This document shows, one piece after another, positions 1 through 11,476 of a DNA stretch of 64,000 nucleotides. Source of the stretch: Lunularia cruciata (Eukaryota > Streptophyta > Marchantiopsida > Lunulariales > Lunulariaceae); contig OX419761.1 in NCBI GenBank assembly GCA_948567375.1, positions 37,858,243 through 37,922,242 on the forward strand, in the 5' to 3' direction. The notes under the pieces were generated by a model that was given only the letters and a program-made list of their open reading frames with translations, did no database searches and had not been told where the DNA came from. Numbering within the stretch: the first letter of the stretch is position 1; each line of letters opens with the position of its first letter. The translations under genes were made by a program, and so were the position numbers.

Positions 1-163
1 TGATTTTCACGGTCTATTTTCAAACATCAGCTGGAGGAGATACTTAACTTTACTCGCAGTAGCTCTTAAATGTCAATGTCATGCCCAAGTATAATGACCA
101 TGTGCTGCTGGTTGGATGTGCACTGCTTCTGCAAAGCTTCAATCCCCGTTTCTCCACGTGCAG

Positions 164-2059
164 GTACGAAGCATTAGTAGGTCCACACAGAGGTGGTCGC
201 CTTTACAATGAGGCTCGTGTCCAAATGCAGACAGATATCCAGCACAAATGCGATAGAGTCTATCGTATCAATGCCGATAAGATCTCTGTTATTCTAAATA
301 GAGGGAAGGACGCTTATCGTAGTGCATATGAAGAAGCGATGACTAAAGAAGGATGTATGACTGTTCCTGGAAGCCAATCTCCGGCTGGCAACCACGAGCT
401 TAAAAGACCATGCTCGACTAAGAAACTCACAGAGATTAGCAAGACTGCCTTAACAGTAGCCCGAACAGCTCTTGACAAGGCTGTTAAAGAGGGAGGACTG
501 ACGTGGCTTGGTACGGGGGATGAGCAGTATGATTTCCAACAGTACCAGTGTCTCCAGTGGTCAAAACAGAGAATTGCAGAATTCCAGGTATGTTCAACTC
601 TTAAACGGCCTCATTGTGGATATCGCGTTCCATGTTCAATGTGGAATCGGAGAACAAATTACTTGCAGCTTCGGCTGTGGATGCCCCCGTCATTCTCACT
701 AAGATAATTTATCTTTGTAACACTATTTCAGAGATTATGCGTATCAAGCGGTTTTATCTGTAGTAGCGGTCAAAAACTTGACTGGTCTATACGCTGTTTC
801 TCGCCAAATTAGGTACTGCCGGTAAGCTTATACTTCCGTGCTTGTGTATGCAGGCTCAGAATGATGCAAGAATTCTGGCATATTGCGATCACCAGGCAGC
901 TTTGCTTGCTTTTCAGTACAAGGAGAAAGTGGCAAAAATTGTGCCATTCCCTGATAATGATGAGGTTCTTACTTCCAAGGTTTGTTGCTCTCCTCACTAT
1001 CGTATCGCGCTACGTCTTCTTGGATATCACGAGTGGATTTTTCTAAGTCCACTAGTATCACTGAAGTACATCGAGGCGTCCATATCTTTAGGTTCATCAC
1101 TAATTTTGCATGATGGTTTGTACTTCAGACAGACCAGCTCGAGAAGCACTTCCTCAATGAGTATACAGCCCTGGTCAAAGATTACCTACCCTCCAGCGTG
1201 GTGGAGGACAGAAAGAGAGAATTGGTTCGCAATATTGAGGAACTGAAGCTGCATCTTTTGAGGAAGAACACAGCCCTTATGAGAGCCTTTTGCTATGACC
1301 CTCTCATGGAAGCCTACAAAGAACTGCGCATGCAGGTAACCTAAGTTCAGCTACACACGAAGCTGAGACCTGTAAACTATTGGTATTTTTCTGTACATCA
1401 TGTAAATTGGATCGTGACTGCCAACTGCTGAAAATCATTTCCGCTAGTCGAGCAGAAATTTTCAAATTAAGTAATTACGTTCTGCCTGTAGGAAGCTCAA
1501 TTTCTTTCCTTGATGCTGAGTCGCTAGGCTTCGCCATCGAGCTTCTAAGTTGGATACTTCTTTCTGGTTGCAGGATTGTCAGAGGACTTACGATTCCATA
1601 TGGCGAACAAGAACTTTTTGGTCCCGGAAATGCTTGTGGCCAGGTCCGAGATACACCTTCGGGTTCAAGTATGCAGCTTATGTAGCTGCTCGCAAACACT
1701 TAGACAGAGCTCAGTCAACATCTTCAAAAGGATCGTCTACGTCTACATCTCCTGATGTCAATATGCAAGGCGGGGTAGTTCTAAGTGCGACTACTCGGAA
1801 CAAGGTTATTCAGTCTTGGATTGAGCAAGACCTAGCTGCCCATGCAAATGTGGTTTTTGTTAACTTCAGTATTGTTCTTTCGGTCTTCGTAGGTGCTCTG
1901 GTTTCTGTAGTTTGGCTTCTCAAAGGCCTCATGCAGCAGAGGAGTCACACTTCTAGAAGTGCCAGAGTCGTTAACGGACCTTATTTTGGATCTCCTGGTC
2001 AAACGGAAGTTAAAGGGGACGGATATTTCCAAAGCAATTTGCGACGGAGACGTGGATAA
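164..2059 (+). CDS. 3' part of a multi-exon gene: helical protein with one C-terminal membrane anchor, possibly a GBP/atlastin-like GTPase
   Basis: Only the 3' half lies in the window. Exons read by eye are 164-587, 854-979, 1129-1335 and 1574-2059. The first three join in phase 0 with AG/GT borders and give about 280 residues rich in charged helices, with no enzyme motif. The last exon ends in a Ser/Thr-rich linker, one hydrophobic segment of about 22 residues (NFSIVLSVFVGALVSVVWLL, positions 1861-1920) and a basic tail before TAA at 2057-2059. A long helical region followed by a C-terminal anchor fits the stalk and anchor of plant guanylate-binding-protein-like or atlastin-type GTPases, but the GTPase domain would be upstream, so this is a guess. 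The start of the last exon is the weakest join: the +1 frame there also looks protein-like for about 30 codons. The joined frame stays open to the end and includes the membrane segment, so I prefer it. Confidence 0.55.
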
Positions 2060-3566
2060 AGTCTTGTAGGTTCTTTAGTAAAGGACGTAGAGTGTGAGGT
2101 TGTACAGACGGACGTAGGTTTACAAGTGCGGGTTCCTACATTTGCAATTCACAAGGGATTCATCTTAGAGATTCTTTTGTAGGTCAGTTGTACGTTAGTG
2201 TAAAGATTGGCACCCTCCAGGGCACTCGAAAGCTTTAGGAGTTTCCATGCATTAATTTTAGGGTTTGGCTTTTTAAATTTTCTGTCCTGAAGGGATAGGT
2301 GCTCCCAGGATATCACATATTGTGGTCAGAGTTGGAGGTTCTCTTGTAATCAACTTTGTTTGAACTAGCTGACCTATCTCTTGTCAAGAGCCAGTTTCCT
2401 CGATCTCAGCTCTGTGGAGAGTTGGCTGGCAAACAACTAGGCTGTAATCAGATTTTGCACTTTGTGAAGTGAGGAAACATGATTCCGCTTTCAAGTTTTT
2501 GGACAAATCCGGAAGATATAATGGGCAGTGGAATTGGGGAATATCCTGCTATATTGTATGACTATTGGTGTGATACTATGCACCACAAAATATTCGTGTG
2601 AAGATTGCGTTAAAGTCTTTACTCTAGCAGTATGACTGGAAACGATCATGATAAACTTGGCGATCGTTACATTTGGATTACTCACTTCTTGACCTATGGC
2701 ACAACAATCAATTGCTCATAGTTATTGAAGTTACAAACTTTCGAGTGAGAACAGTAGTCGAGCTTCACTCCCCCGAGCTTGGAAACGTGTACCATCTCCT
2801 ACGTCCTTCTATAGCTGATCGAAATACTACTTGAATGAAAAGCATCCGAAGCTGCTGTCAATCTGGCAGGGTTGAAGAAATTCTTTAACCAATATCGAAA
2901 GAACCTGTCAAATTAGATCACATGCTGGATAGATTACTAGTACTATTCACTCGTAATGAGCAAAATATTCAGCATGTATTCGGGACCCAAAAGACATGAC
3001 GTTCCAATTTCAGTCAGCTGAATTCAGCTATTTATCACAATCCTCGTACCCCTTCTTAATTCCTCAAAATGGCATGTTCATCAGGGAATCTCTAAGCTAC
3101 TTCAGTAACATCTCTGTAGCCACAATTGTCTCTAGATCCATAGATTACTGAAGCCAAAACGCGTATTTTTAAAATCGTACACATACATAAACCCTCGTCA
3201 AAATAACGGCACTGACACTCGGGGAAGAAACACTAATTTACTGGTTTCGGGCGTAATAGCAGGAACCGGCTCTTCTGAGTTAAGCACTATAGCACGAACC
3301 TTTACCCCAGCTACCCTAAAAGAACATGTGGACGCTGATATGACCGGTTCTCAGCAGGTAATCTTGTAAACTTTGCCGGTCTGCAGCCGAGGGGATCGCT
3401 GTGAAGTCTAAGCCTTCGACAGCAAACCTCAAGGGGTTTGGAAGAAGAGCAGTGACGCGAAGTTCGATTTGCACTCTTGTTCTCTACTCATTAACGATTG
3501 AATTCATCTGCCAAAGGAAGAGGATTGGGACAGTTTTTTGGATATTGCGTACGTTTTGCCGAGAAA
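2060..3566. other. 3' UTR and spacer between two plus-strand genes
   Basis: This stretch holds the 3' untranslated region of the upstream gene, which may run to about 2.45 kb, and then the promoter of the NOL7-like gene. I see no coding exon, repeat or RNA gene. Open frames here are short and have no recognisable protein content. Confidence 0.5.
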
Positions 3567-5294
3567 ATGGGTAGAACGGCGCGGAGGCCGGTGGTGGAGT
3601 CAGAATCCGATTCTGATGATGGTGCTCCCGAGGAAGTCAACATGTCTGCAGTACGTGCTCCGTATCGATCTTGAGAGTGAAATTTCGTCGATTTTGCTGC
3701 TTAGTTGAGTTCAGTGGGGAGCATCTTTGCGTTTAGAGGTTTTGTGTCAAAGCTATCAATTTGTGGGAACCTCAAACCTCCTTCGTGGAATCGTATGCGG
3801 ATCATAAAACCCTGGGAAGTTAAATTGCTTAGCAGGATGATCTGGGATTTGATCAGTGGTTTCTTCTGTGAACATCAGGGTAAAGATGAGGCAGAAAGAC
3901 TCAGACGAGAGGAGAGAGAATCACGAAAAAGGTGCTAAACTTTTAACCTTCTGAGAATTCTGCTGAGTTTTTGCTCTTTGATTCGAGTTTGCTGCTGCTG
4001 TTTTATTCGCAATGGCTGCTTTCCAGCACCGCAGAGATCCATAATCTCAACCAGCCCCTCGAGTTTCTCATCTCCACTCGCTAGGATCTCATGCTATGCC
4101 GTTCAAGCGAGCAATGTTTACTAACCCTATAGGTAGACTTTCCGTTTTAAAGCCAATTATTCCAATTCATGAGGTTCACGGTTGTCCTCTCCAAAAGGTG
4201 TCGGGAATTCGTGCTGGATACCGTTCTAGCTTTTGCTTACTTCCTGTATGCATTTCTGCTTACTTTGCGAGTTATACGACCCTCTGACTCTGTGTTCGCA
4301 ATTTCTTTAGGGTTGTTGCTGAGGCAAAGGAAAGGCGTAAGAAGGCTAGTGGTCCTAGAGAAGGAGGAGCTAAGTCTGATAAGAAGAAAAAGGCAGAACA
4401 GCTAGCAGCAGTCGCAGATGAAGGTGCCGGTGACGAGGAAGAGGAGTTACCAAACCAGCAAAGAGCATCAAGGGCCGTCACCCATGGATTATTGGATGAA
4501 TCTATTGTGCAGTTTTTAGCTTCTCAAGAGAAGTAAGTGATGCTCCGTACAGTTGGTCGTTCACGTCATATTGCGGACCGATTTAATAGTAGAAGTTCTC
4601 TCCATTTTGGTAGGAAACAATTTTCTCGGATATTCTCATGTTCCTCTTTTGCATGCACTGCTTGGACCCTATCTACCCAAAGTGTGTGCTATAATGTGAT
4701 TGTGAGTATAATCTTTCAGTACACTATCGTTTGGATGGAGAACTTCATTGACTCTTGGAGCGGCGGGTTGGATAGTACTAGTGAATAGACTGTAACCAGG
4801 TGACTGATCGAATAACGAAGCTAGTAGCAAATGATATTCACAGGCGCAAGAGAAACCCTATCTCAAATTTGCTTGTCGTTGTAACTCCTGTTTCTCTAGC
4901 TGAAGGTTTACTGCCGTGTCTGCCAGAAAAGTTGCAGAAAAGGATGAGAGCTTACCGGAGGAAGTTAAACCTAAGAAGCGCAAGGCAGCCGGCAAGAGAA
5001 AAGACGGTGCCTTGTCATCGAGCAGGTACATTCTCTTGGTGTTCAACCTCTATCGAGAGTGATCCACTGCATTCAGGGTAACAAGTATACTGAGATGAAA
5101 CTGCCATTAAGTTTCCAGATATCTTGTTGACAATTCTGGTGTTTGGACTTGTGCTACAGAGTGAAGGTAGTGGTTCTATCTAAAGAACAGCCGAAGACTG
5201 CATCTTTCCACACCGCTATGGAATTTAGACGTAATCGTCTATATGGAGAGAGTATCCATAGGTCGTTAACTATGCTTCCCAAGAAGGTGAGGTG
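3567..5294 (+). CDS. NOL7: NOL7-like nucleolar protein
   Basis: Five exons were joined by hand: 3567-3650, 3879-3931, 4311-4532, 4906-5025 and 5160-5294. All have AG/GT borders and matching phases and give about 204 residues. The N-terminus is acidic, with a serine/aspartate run and then GAPEEVNMSA. An Arg/Glu/Lys helix follows (DEAERLRREERESRKR), then a lysine-rich basic stretch. The C-terminal block contains the motif FRRNRLYGESIHRS. An acidic PEEV box, a charged helix and a C-terminal RLYG block is the layout I remember for NOL7, a nucleolar pre-18S rRNA processing factor of the small-subunit processome (Pfam NUC129 C-terminus). The start is the first ATG in the exon. The end is uncertain: AAG|GTGAGG at 5284-5290 is also a good donor and could splice to a short last exon near 5359. 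Family call moderate, exon chain good. Confidence 0.66.
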
Positions 5295-6873
5295 AGATTG
5301 CTGAAAGAAGTAAACTGAAGACTATATCTTCTTTAGCCTTTCCTTGATGAACTGCAGCCTGAGCGGACGTTCAGTTCAAGCCACTTTCGCCTATTCCTCA
5401 TCTAAGGCTTATTGAGAGCATGAGCGGCGCTCCTTATTCTATCCGCAGTAAAAGGAATGTCAAGGGAATTTGTATCCTGGTAGAGATCAATTTTGTAAGA
5501 GCTGCCTGATCTTGAAAGCCCTCAAAAGAACTTTGGTCTGTTAGAGGGTCGTAAGGGCTTCATGACAGAAGAGTAAGAGCAGTCTAATTTCTTTGATCAA
5601 CCCCCTCGGGAGGATTAAGGCAGTTCCGCGGCATGTAATTTTTTCTAGGCAGAAGAAGAGACTATCCCCTAGAAAGGATGTGTATCTTCTAGAGTATGAA
5701 AGTAGTCAAGTTCAGAAGATTCAATATTAGTCCAGAGCTTTTCCCTATGTTATGGTGCTTTCCAGAGATATTCTCAGACGTTCCTATAGTTGGATAGCCG
5801 CGGGAGAGTAGACTTTACTGCGGATAATTGTTTAGGGCCGCTTATCCTTATTGTACCTTTAAATTGCATACGTCCAAAGACGAGAACCTGATTCCTTACA
5901 ATGGATCAATCTTTCGGTCTCAAGGAGTAGTTCTGCAGTGTTGAATTGTTCTTCTGTGTACGATTACCAGTCAAGTATTCAGTAAATACGAGTATGGAGT
6001 CTACCCGTGTTCACTAATTTGAATACATGTACCAAACGTGGGGATGAAATGAGTTGAATGATTAACCTTTTACACATTTGACTCGTTCATGGCTGATCGA
6101 TCACTACCCCAAACTTTGCGTCCGCATAAACGGCCAATTTACATAGATACCTTATAAGATGTCCGGTAAGTGGGTTTGTCTGCAGTTTCTAGGAGTGTCG
6201 TACAACTCAGGACCCAGCTTTACGAGACTCGGGATCTTTATGTCTACTCTCTTAATGGCAATTCTATTGAGAGTACATCTGCTTCTGAATCGTAGCTGAC
6301 GTTGTTGCTTTGGAAGTGTAGGTGTCTTCACACCTACAGTAGCTTTTAATATTGTGATTGGTCCCGTTCCAAAATTATGTAGTGAAGGGAAGGCGGGGGG
6401 AGCCGAATGGCAAGCAACGAAATTCAATAATTTGTATGCTGCACAACTGATTGGAGGAACGAAACGCTTTCCACTTTGGCCGACGATGTTTTTCACATCC
6501 GATTCACCAACTAGAATGCAGGGTGTTCGTTATGTTTTAGTTTCTATCCACCAATGTACCTTTTTGGCACTTAAAGACTCGGAATGCTTATACTTAGGTC
6601 AAACGTCTTTCATTTTGGGTTCACGAAATCCGAAACTCTCAGAGCCGACATGAGCTACTGAATTTGTACGCGCAAGATCTCACTTCCTTGTCAAAGGCCT
6701 AGTAGTTTGAATCGAAGCGAAGAGTTCAAAAGCAGGAGGGAGCCCGCTTCTAGAGTCGAGAGTAACACAGGTAGACCAAGTAAAATCGCGTTGTTGTTGA
6801 TCGAATCCGACTAACAAGAATCGCCAAAGATAAGAGAAGAACAAATGAAGGCATCCGGGAGGTCAGTGAAGAA
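5295..6873. other. Spacer with no supported gene
   Basis: This holds the 3' UTR of the NOL7-like gene followed by unassigned spacer. Two overlapping open frames on opposite strands at 6152-6653 (114 aa minus, 99 aa plus) have no recognisable motif and I treat them as chance. A retroelement 3' end begins at 6874. Confidence 0.5.
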
Positions 6874-8458
6874 GGCGACCGCGTAGGACAAACGAAGGAC
6901 AAACGAAGGACGGGAAGACCCCATCAAGCCGGACAAGGGAGAGAAAAAAAGGTAACATGGGGCTAAGCCCCAATAGAGTCTATATGAGAAATTTGCCCTA
7001 CCGCACCTAAGATATCAGACTATGCAAGTCGTACAGTCTACACACAACGGGAGCATCCAAAGAAACATCACCTAATGTGATTGCTCTCTTATGGATTGCA
7101 CCAGTCATTGCCCTCTGTAGAGTGATGGACAGACGCTGTCCAAAATATGGTACAAAGTATGAGAGTGAGAGTGGTACCCGCCAACGCCTAACATGAAAAG
7201 CTCTCGCACTCCTTGACAAATGTGTCAAATGTCGTGTTCATCGCTCCATATAACTCCAAGGCTAGAGGAACAAAGAGGTGACCTCGCTGCATGCCCCTAT
7301 ACTTGGAGACCTTGCGACCTGCTGTTGCACTCGCCGCCCATCCAAGGGGATGGGTAATCACTCCCTCCGAAACTATATCCCACGTAGGGTCCGTAACCAC
7401 GACATCCACTACTATCACCTGATCATCTTGGACCAAGTATAAGTTTGCACTGACACGTGTCACTACAAAGCATACAATCGCTCCCTCCAAGCCAAGTATC
7501 CACTCTCTCGTGCCATCACAAACACTATGTCTCTAATGACATCATGGGTAGCTATCCTTTGTCCTCCAAAAGGACATTGTGTCATGTGGACCGCTGATGC
7601 ATCTAGTGTAGAACCACAGTCACAAGTGAGTAATGAAGATGCAGATGGGTGGACAAAACCTAGGCAAAACCTCATCGCTGTAGAGAAAGTAGCTAGTGCG
7701 AGTTGGAATGCTCTAATGCACGATCGAGCTAGGATCCAAGAGCCTGCACCCTTGCCGAAGCAAGAGCAAAGATATGCTCTGGTAGCTTGAGGAATGGACG
7801 AGTCGACTAAGAGAGAATGTAGCGTATGCTCACACTGTGGCTCCATCAAGGAAGATTGTAAACCTCAAGTCCAATCTGACGATAGTGAAGCAAAAGGTGT
7901 AAAATCCTCTTGTTCTCGTGGGGATAGACTATCTCTTGTCTGTCGCAATAACACCTTGAGAGAAAAGGATACTCCCTCCACCTCTATCACATAAGTCTCC
8001 ACAACCGGCCTATCAACAAGCACAAAACAAGAGGAAAGTAGGGGTGCCGAGAGAGCACAACTACCAAAAAATGCTATAGATGTCGTCTCCTCCATAGATA
8101 GCAAGCCAACCCCACCACATGAGGTCGGCAGAGCCGTATGTCTATGTGCCAAATCCCCTGTCACATACTCAAAAGTCATGGGTTCAATAATATCACCAAA
8201 GACTCCCATAATCCTCCTATCAAATGCTCTCCGACGTGATAAGAAGGACGATGAGGGTGGAACTGTACGGATGAGGTAAGATGGTCGATGAACAATACTG
8301 GAGGAGAGTATACCAAATGCCACCTACGGATCTCCTAGTCATGGAAGGTCATACACACGGTAAACCTCCTCCGCAAGGGAAACGTCTAAGAAGCGTGTGA
8401 CAAAATACTCCTATCCTACTGGCACTCCAAGAATTCAAAGTACATATGTGGATGTGAA
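6874..8458 (-). mobile_element. Retroelement copy A: 5'-truncated non-LTR retrotransposon with RLE-type C-terminus
   Basis: The element reads on the minus strand. Its 3' end is GGTCGCC, the complement of 6874-6880, and homology to copy C stops near 8458, so it is 5'-truncated as expected from target-primed reverse transcription. It carries the last part of the reverse transcriptase thumb, the cysteine/histidine zinc knuckle, the RLE-type domain (LYLVQDDQVIVVDVVVTDP) and the 3' UTR with the signature GGGGCTTAGCCCC. The frame is broken: TAG at the GDP-VAFG junction (shared position with C and D), TGA after SSDWT, TAG before the endonuclease core, plus frame shifts between 7.2 and 7.9 kb. It is a dead copy, and no target-site duplication is evident. 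Confidence 0.82.
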
Positions 8459-9707
8459 GAGGGAAATGAGCTGAGCTAACTGACACCGAGGATTCACACT
8501 TCCGAGATAGTTTGCATCTTGTCACTTCAACCTTAACTGGTAGTGTAAAAGATAATTCGGACTCCACAAATTTCACTGCCTTTGTAGCAACTATAGATGA
8601 GGATCTTGCAAATTATGAAGAGTATGTAGCTCTGCTGAAGAGAAACCAAACCCTCTTCCCCACCAGATTTCTGATGCCTGTAAAGATGAGAACTTTGAGG
8701 ACAGCTGCGCTGCAGTACTAGAAACCGCATGAAGTCTCATCTCAGCGTGACTTTTGTGGCCTTGCAACACCAAATCAATCCCTAGGTGCGAGTATATTTA
8801 AGGACTTCTCCATCTGCCCCTAATCACCTAGGGAAATTAGGGGCCGACATGCCCCGTGATGTCACTCTTTTCTGTTCACTGGATAGACACGTGAGTACCA
8901 CTTCCAATCTGAAAAGCGGGTAGACAGAGAGACAGGGAGTGACGGCACTGCATCCTTCGTGGTGACCAACTTCCGTGTAGAGCCACACGAAGAGTTCAAC
9001 TCACACAAAGCGTAATTTCTGCGCTTCTCTCTATCTTACATTTGGCACTTCGATGATTCTCAACTTGTGGATAGGGATGAAGAGGATGCTCATGCTCATA
9101 AAGTGGAACCGTTCTGCCGCAAGGTGGCAATTCTTATGTTCCTGAGATCTTCTAGTCTTCAGCGATGAGTCTAGGAAAATCCGAGGTCGCATCGTTGACC
9201 GAGTATATGTAACCCAAGGCAAGTTTTGATCTCATCTCCATCTCGTTTAATCTCGAAACAAAGACAGGGAGCGTCGAAGAAACCTCTCTACTTATAAATG
9301 GAGCAGATGCAAGACCAGCACAGCAATAAGGTGTCGAATCCCGACTGGGTTCCAGAACAAACTAGCTAGTTTACTATTGAGCAGCATCATGACTTTTTCT
9401 TTTAGAAAGAGAAGCAAGACAAGAGAAGTCATCAATCGCCGAAACTGATGAGGCAACGATTGTACAAAGTATCATCGATAGGTGTCAAAGGTTGCACCTT
9501 CCAGCATTTATATTCCAACATTCCTGTTAAAGTTTTTGCAGTGTGTATGTCTTCAACTTCTGCCAGGTAATGTCGTGCAAATTTGGGCCAACAATGGGCT
9601 CAACTACCAGCTTCTGGTGGCGTGTGTTCCCTTCAAGCACCAGTTCCAACAGAGCATTCAAACCCCTAATGTTATTTTCACTTAAAATTTGGGAGCACAT
9701 GAAATAA
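8459..9707. other. Spacer upstream of retroelement copy A
   Basis: No gene or repeat is supported here. Small open frames at 8349-8773 and 9031-9222 have no recognisable content. Base composition shifts from about 45% GC to strongly AT-rich near 9.75 kb. Confidence 0.4.
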
Positions 9708-9744
9708 GTGGAGGCCAGGGTTAAATACCAACCTTGGCCTCCAC
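9708..9744. repeat. Hairpin: 15-bp inverted repeat with 7-nt loop
   Basis: The left arm at 9708-9722 (GTGGAGGCCAGGGTT) and right arm at 9730-9744 (AACCTTGGCCTCCAC) pair over 15 bases with one mismatch around the loop AAATACC. It sits exactly where the sequence turns AT-rich. It could be a transposon end, a 3'-end hairpin or a small foldback. No flanking gene explains it. Confidence 0.75.
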
Positions 9745-11220
9745 ATATACGTTGGTATGGTTGAAATTAAATAAATTTCAGCATCTTTGTTGGCACAAAT
9801 GGTTTGTTAAATTTAATTTTTTGTTATATTTAATTTATATTAGTATATTTTTTCTTCAAATAGTCTATAAATTACAGTCAAGTATTTTTTATTTTACAGA
9901 TATAAATATCTTGAGAATAAAACAATTATTTATTTATATATTTTAATTTTTATATGGGTTGTTTCAAGGGAACACATCCATTTGCATACGGTGCTAACTT
10001 CAATGTAAATACATTCATTAAGTTTTTAACGATACCTCTAATGATTTTCTTGGAGAATTAATATTATATATGCATTCAATCTTTATCATTGAGTAATATT
10101 AAATAGTTCTTATCACATTTACCTTGAATTGAATTGTCTTCTTGGATGTTCATAAATTTATAAAAAATTAAGTAACTATTCATTATCTTTAGGTATGATG
10201 ATCTTATTCAAATCTAATCAAATAAAACTCTATACAATAATATAAACATCATTCTACTATTATAAATGAACTGATTTCCTTCTATTCATTATATCATATC
10301 GGTCTTTGATTAGAAGTTAATATCAATACATTTTTCTATCTTATTTTAACAAATGTAACCAAGAAAATCAATTACATCACCTACCAACTAAACTAGAAAG
10401 TAATACTACTTGGTATATTATCTCATCATATATTTAAGAACAGCTTGAATAAAATATATCTACACTGAAGTAATTTTGATATCTTTTATAATTAAAATTT
10501 TATATTAAATAAAATATATTTTAGACAAATACAGTTTGATAGCTTTTATGATTTGAATTCATATTGATATATAAATATGAATTAATATATTATATCATTA
10601 TCGGAGTGGTCTTAAAAGACAAATATAATTGAATCGAAAGACTTGAATTTTCTAAAACATCCTTCAAAATATTTAGCATTTATCTCCCATGTAAACATAA
10701 ATGTACATTATATAGAGACTAGATTTTTTGGTAATTTATGGATTTGATTATATAACAATGATCATCAAAATCTGAATTCTAGAAAATAATTTAATTTAAT
10801 AAATAAATTTTAATTTAATAAATAAATTTTAATTTATTTCAAATATAAATTTTTTTGATAGCTTCATATTATTTACATAGTATTTTTTGTTTTATATATG
10901 AGAAAAATTATTGGTTATAAGTAATGATAATAACAAGCTATACCCTTCTTGAACCTTAATCCATTTATTGTAGTCATTATATTTCATGTATTGGAGATGT
11001 GGAATATATTCCCAATAAAATAGAGAATCCTTAAATAAACATATAATTTCTTGAAAAAATATTTAAAATTTAAATATTATATTATGTTGTATACCTATAC
11101 TAGTTTTTCATTCCAACGGTCACTGGGTTGTGCGGTCAGGTTGCGCGCTTGATGGTTTTCAATTATAAATTTATGGATATCCATAAATATTAAAAAAAGC
11201 AAACCTCAAAGAACAGAAGA
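9745..11220. other. AT-rich spacer
   Basis: This stretch is strongly AT-rich (judged by eye at around three quarters A+T) and holds no gene. It contains a short tandem repeat of the type AATTTAATAAATAAATTTT near 10790-10845 and a perfect 20-bp palindrome at 11169-11188, just before the decayed retroelement relic. Confidence 0.6.
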
Positions 11221-11398
11221 AAGATAGGAAGACACCGTCAAGACGTACAAGACAAAAGGGATAGAATTAGATTCCAATAATATCGAGATGAAAAATCTGT
11301 TGTACCGCAACTAAAGATATTGAGTTATACAAATCGTAAAGATTATATAAACTATTGGAGCACCCCAAGAAGTATCACTAGGAGTGATTACTCTCCGG
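11221..11398 (-). mobile_element. AT-decayed relic of the retroelement 3' end
   Basis: This minus-strand fragment aligns base by base with the 3' end of copy A (6890-7085). Corresponding blocks are GACACCGTCAAG for GACCCCATCAAG, TCTGTTGTACCGCAACTAAAGATAT for the CTACCGCACCTAAGATAT block, and TATCACTAGGAGTGATTACTCT for the ATCACCTAATGTGATTGCTCTC block. It has drifted toward A+T and lost the GGGGCTTAGCCCC signature. It is the oldest-looking member of the family in this window. Confidence 0.7.
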
Positions 11399-11434
11399 AG
11401 AGTCATGCATATTAGAGTTTCCATTTACTGCAAA

Positions 11435-11476
11435 TACGGTGGTGAGGTCTTCACATGTGAAAACCTCACCACCGTA
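11435..11476. repeat. 42-bp near-perfect palindrome without loop
   Basis: The arms 11435-11455 and 11456-11476 are reverse complements over 21 bases with a single mismatch, centred on TTCACATGTGAA and flanked by GGTGGTGAGG / CCTCACCACC. A zero-loop palindrome of this length in AT-rich DNA is unusual. It can extrude as a cruciform or fold as an RNA hairpin. No coding sequence overlaps it. Confidence 0.85.

Noticed and set aside
6152..6653. Overlapping frames of 114 and 99 codons on opposite strands
   Set aside because: Neither shows a known motif; overlapping frames on both strands are expected in GC-balanced spacer.
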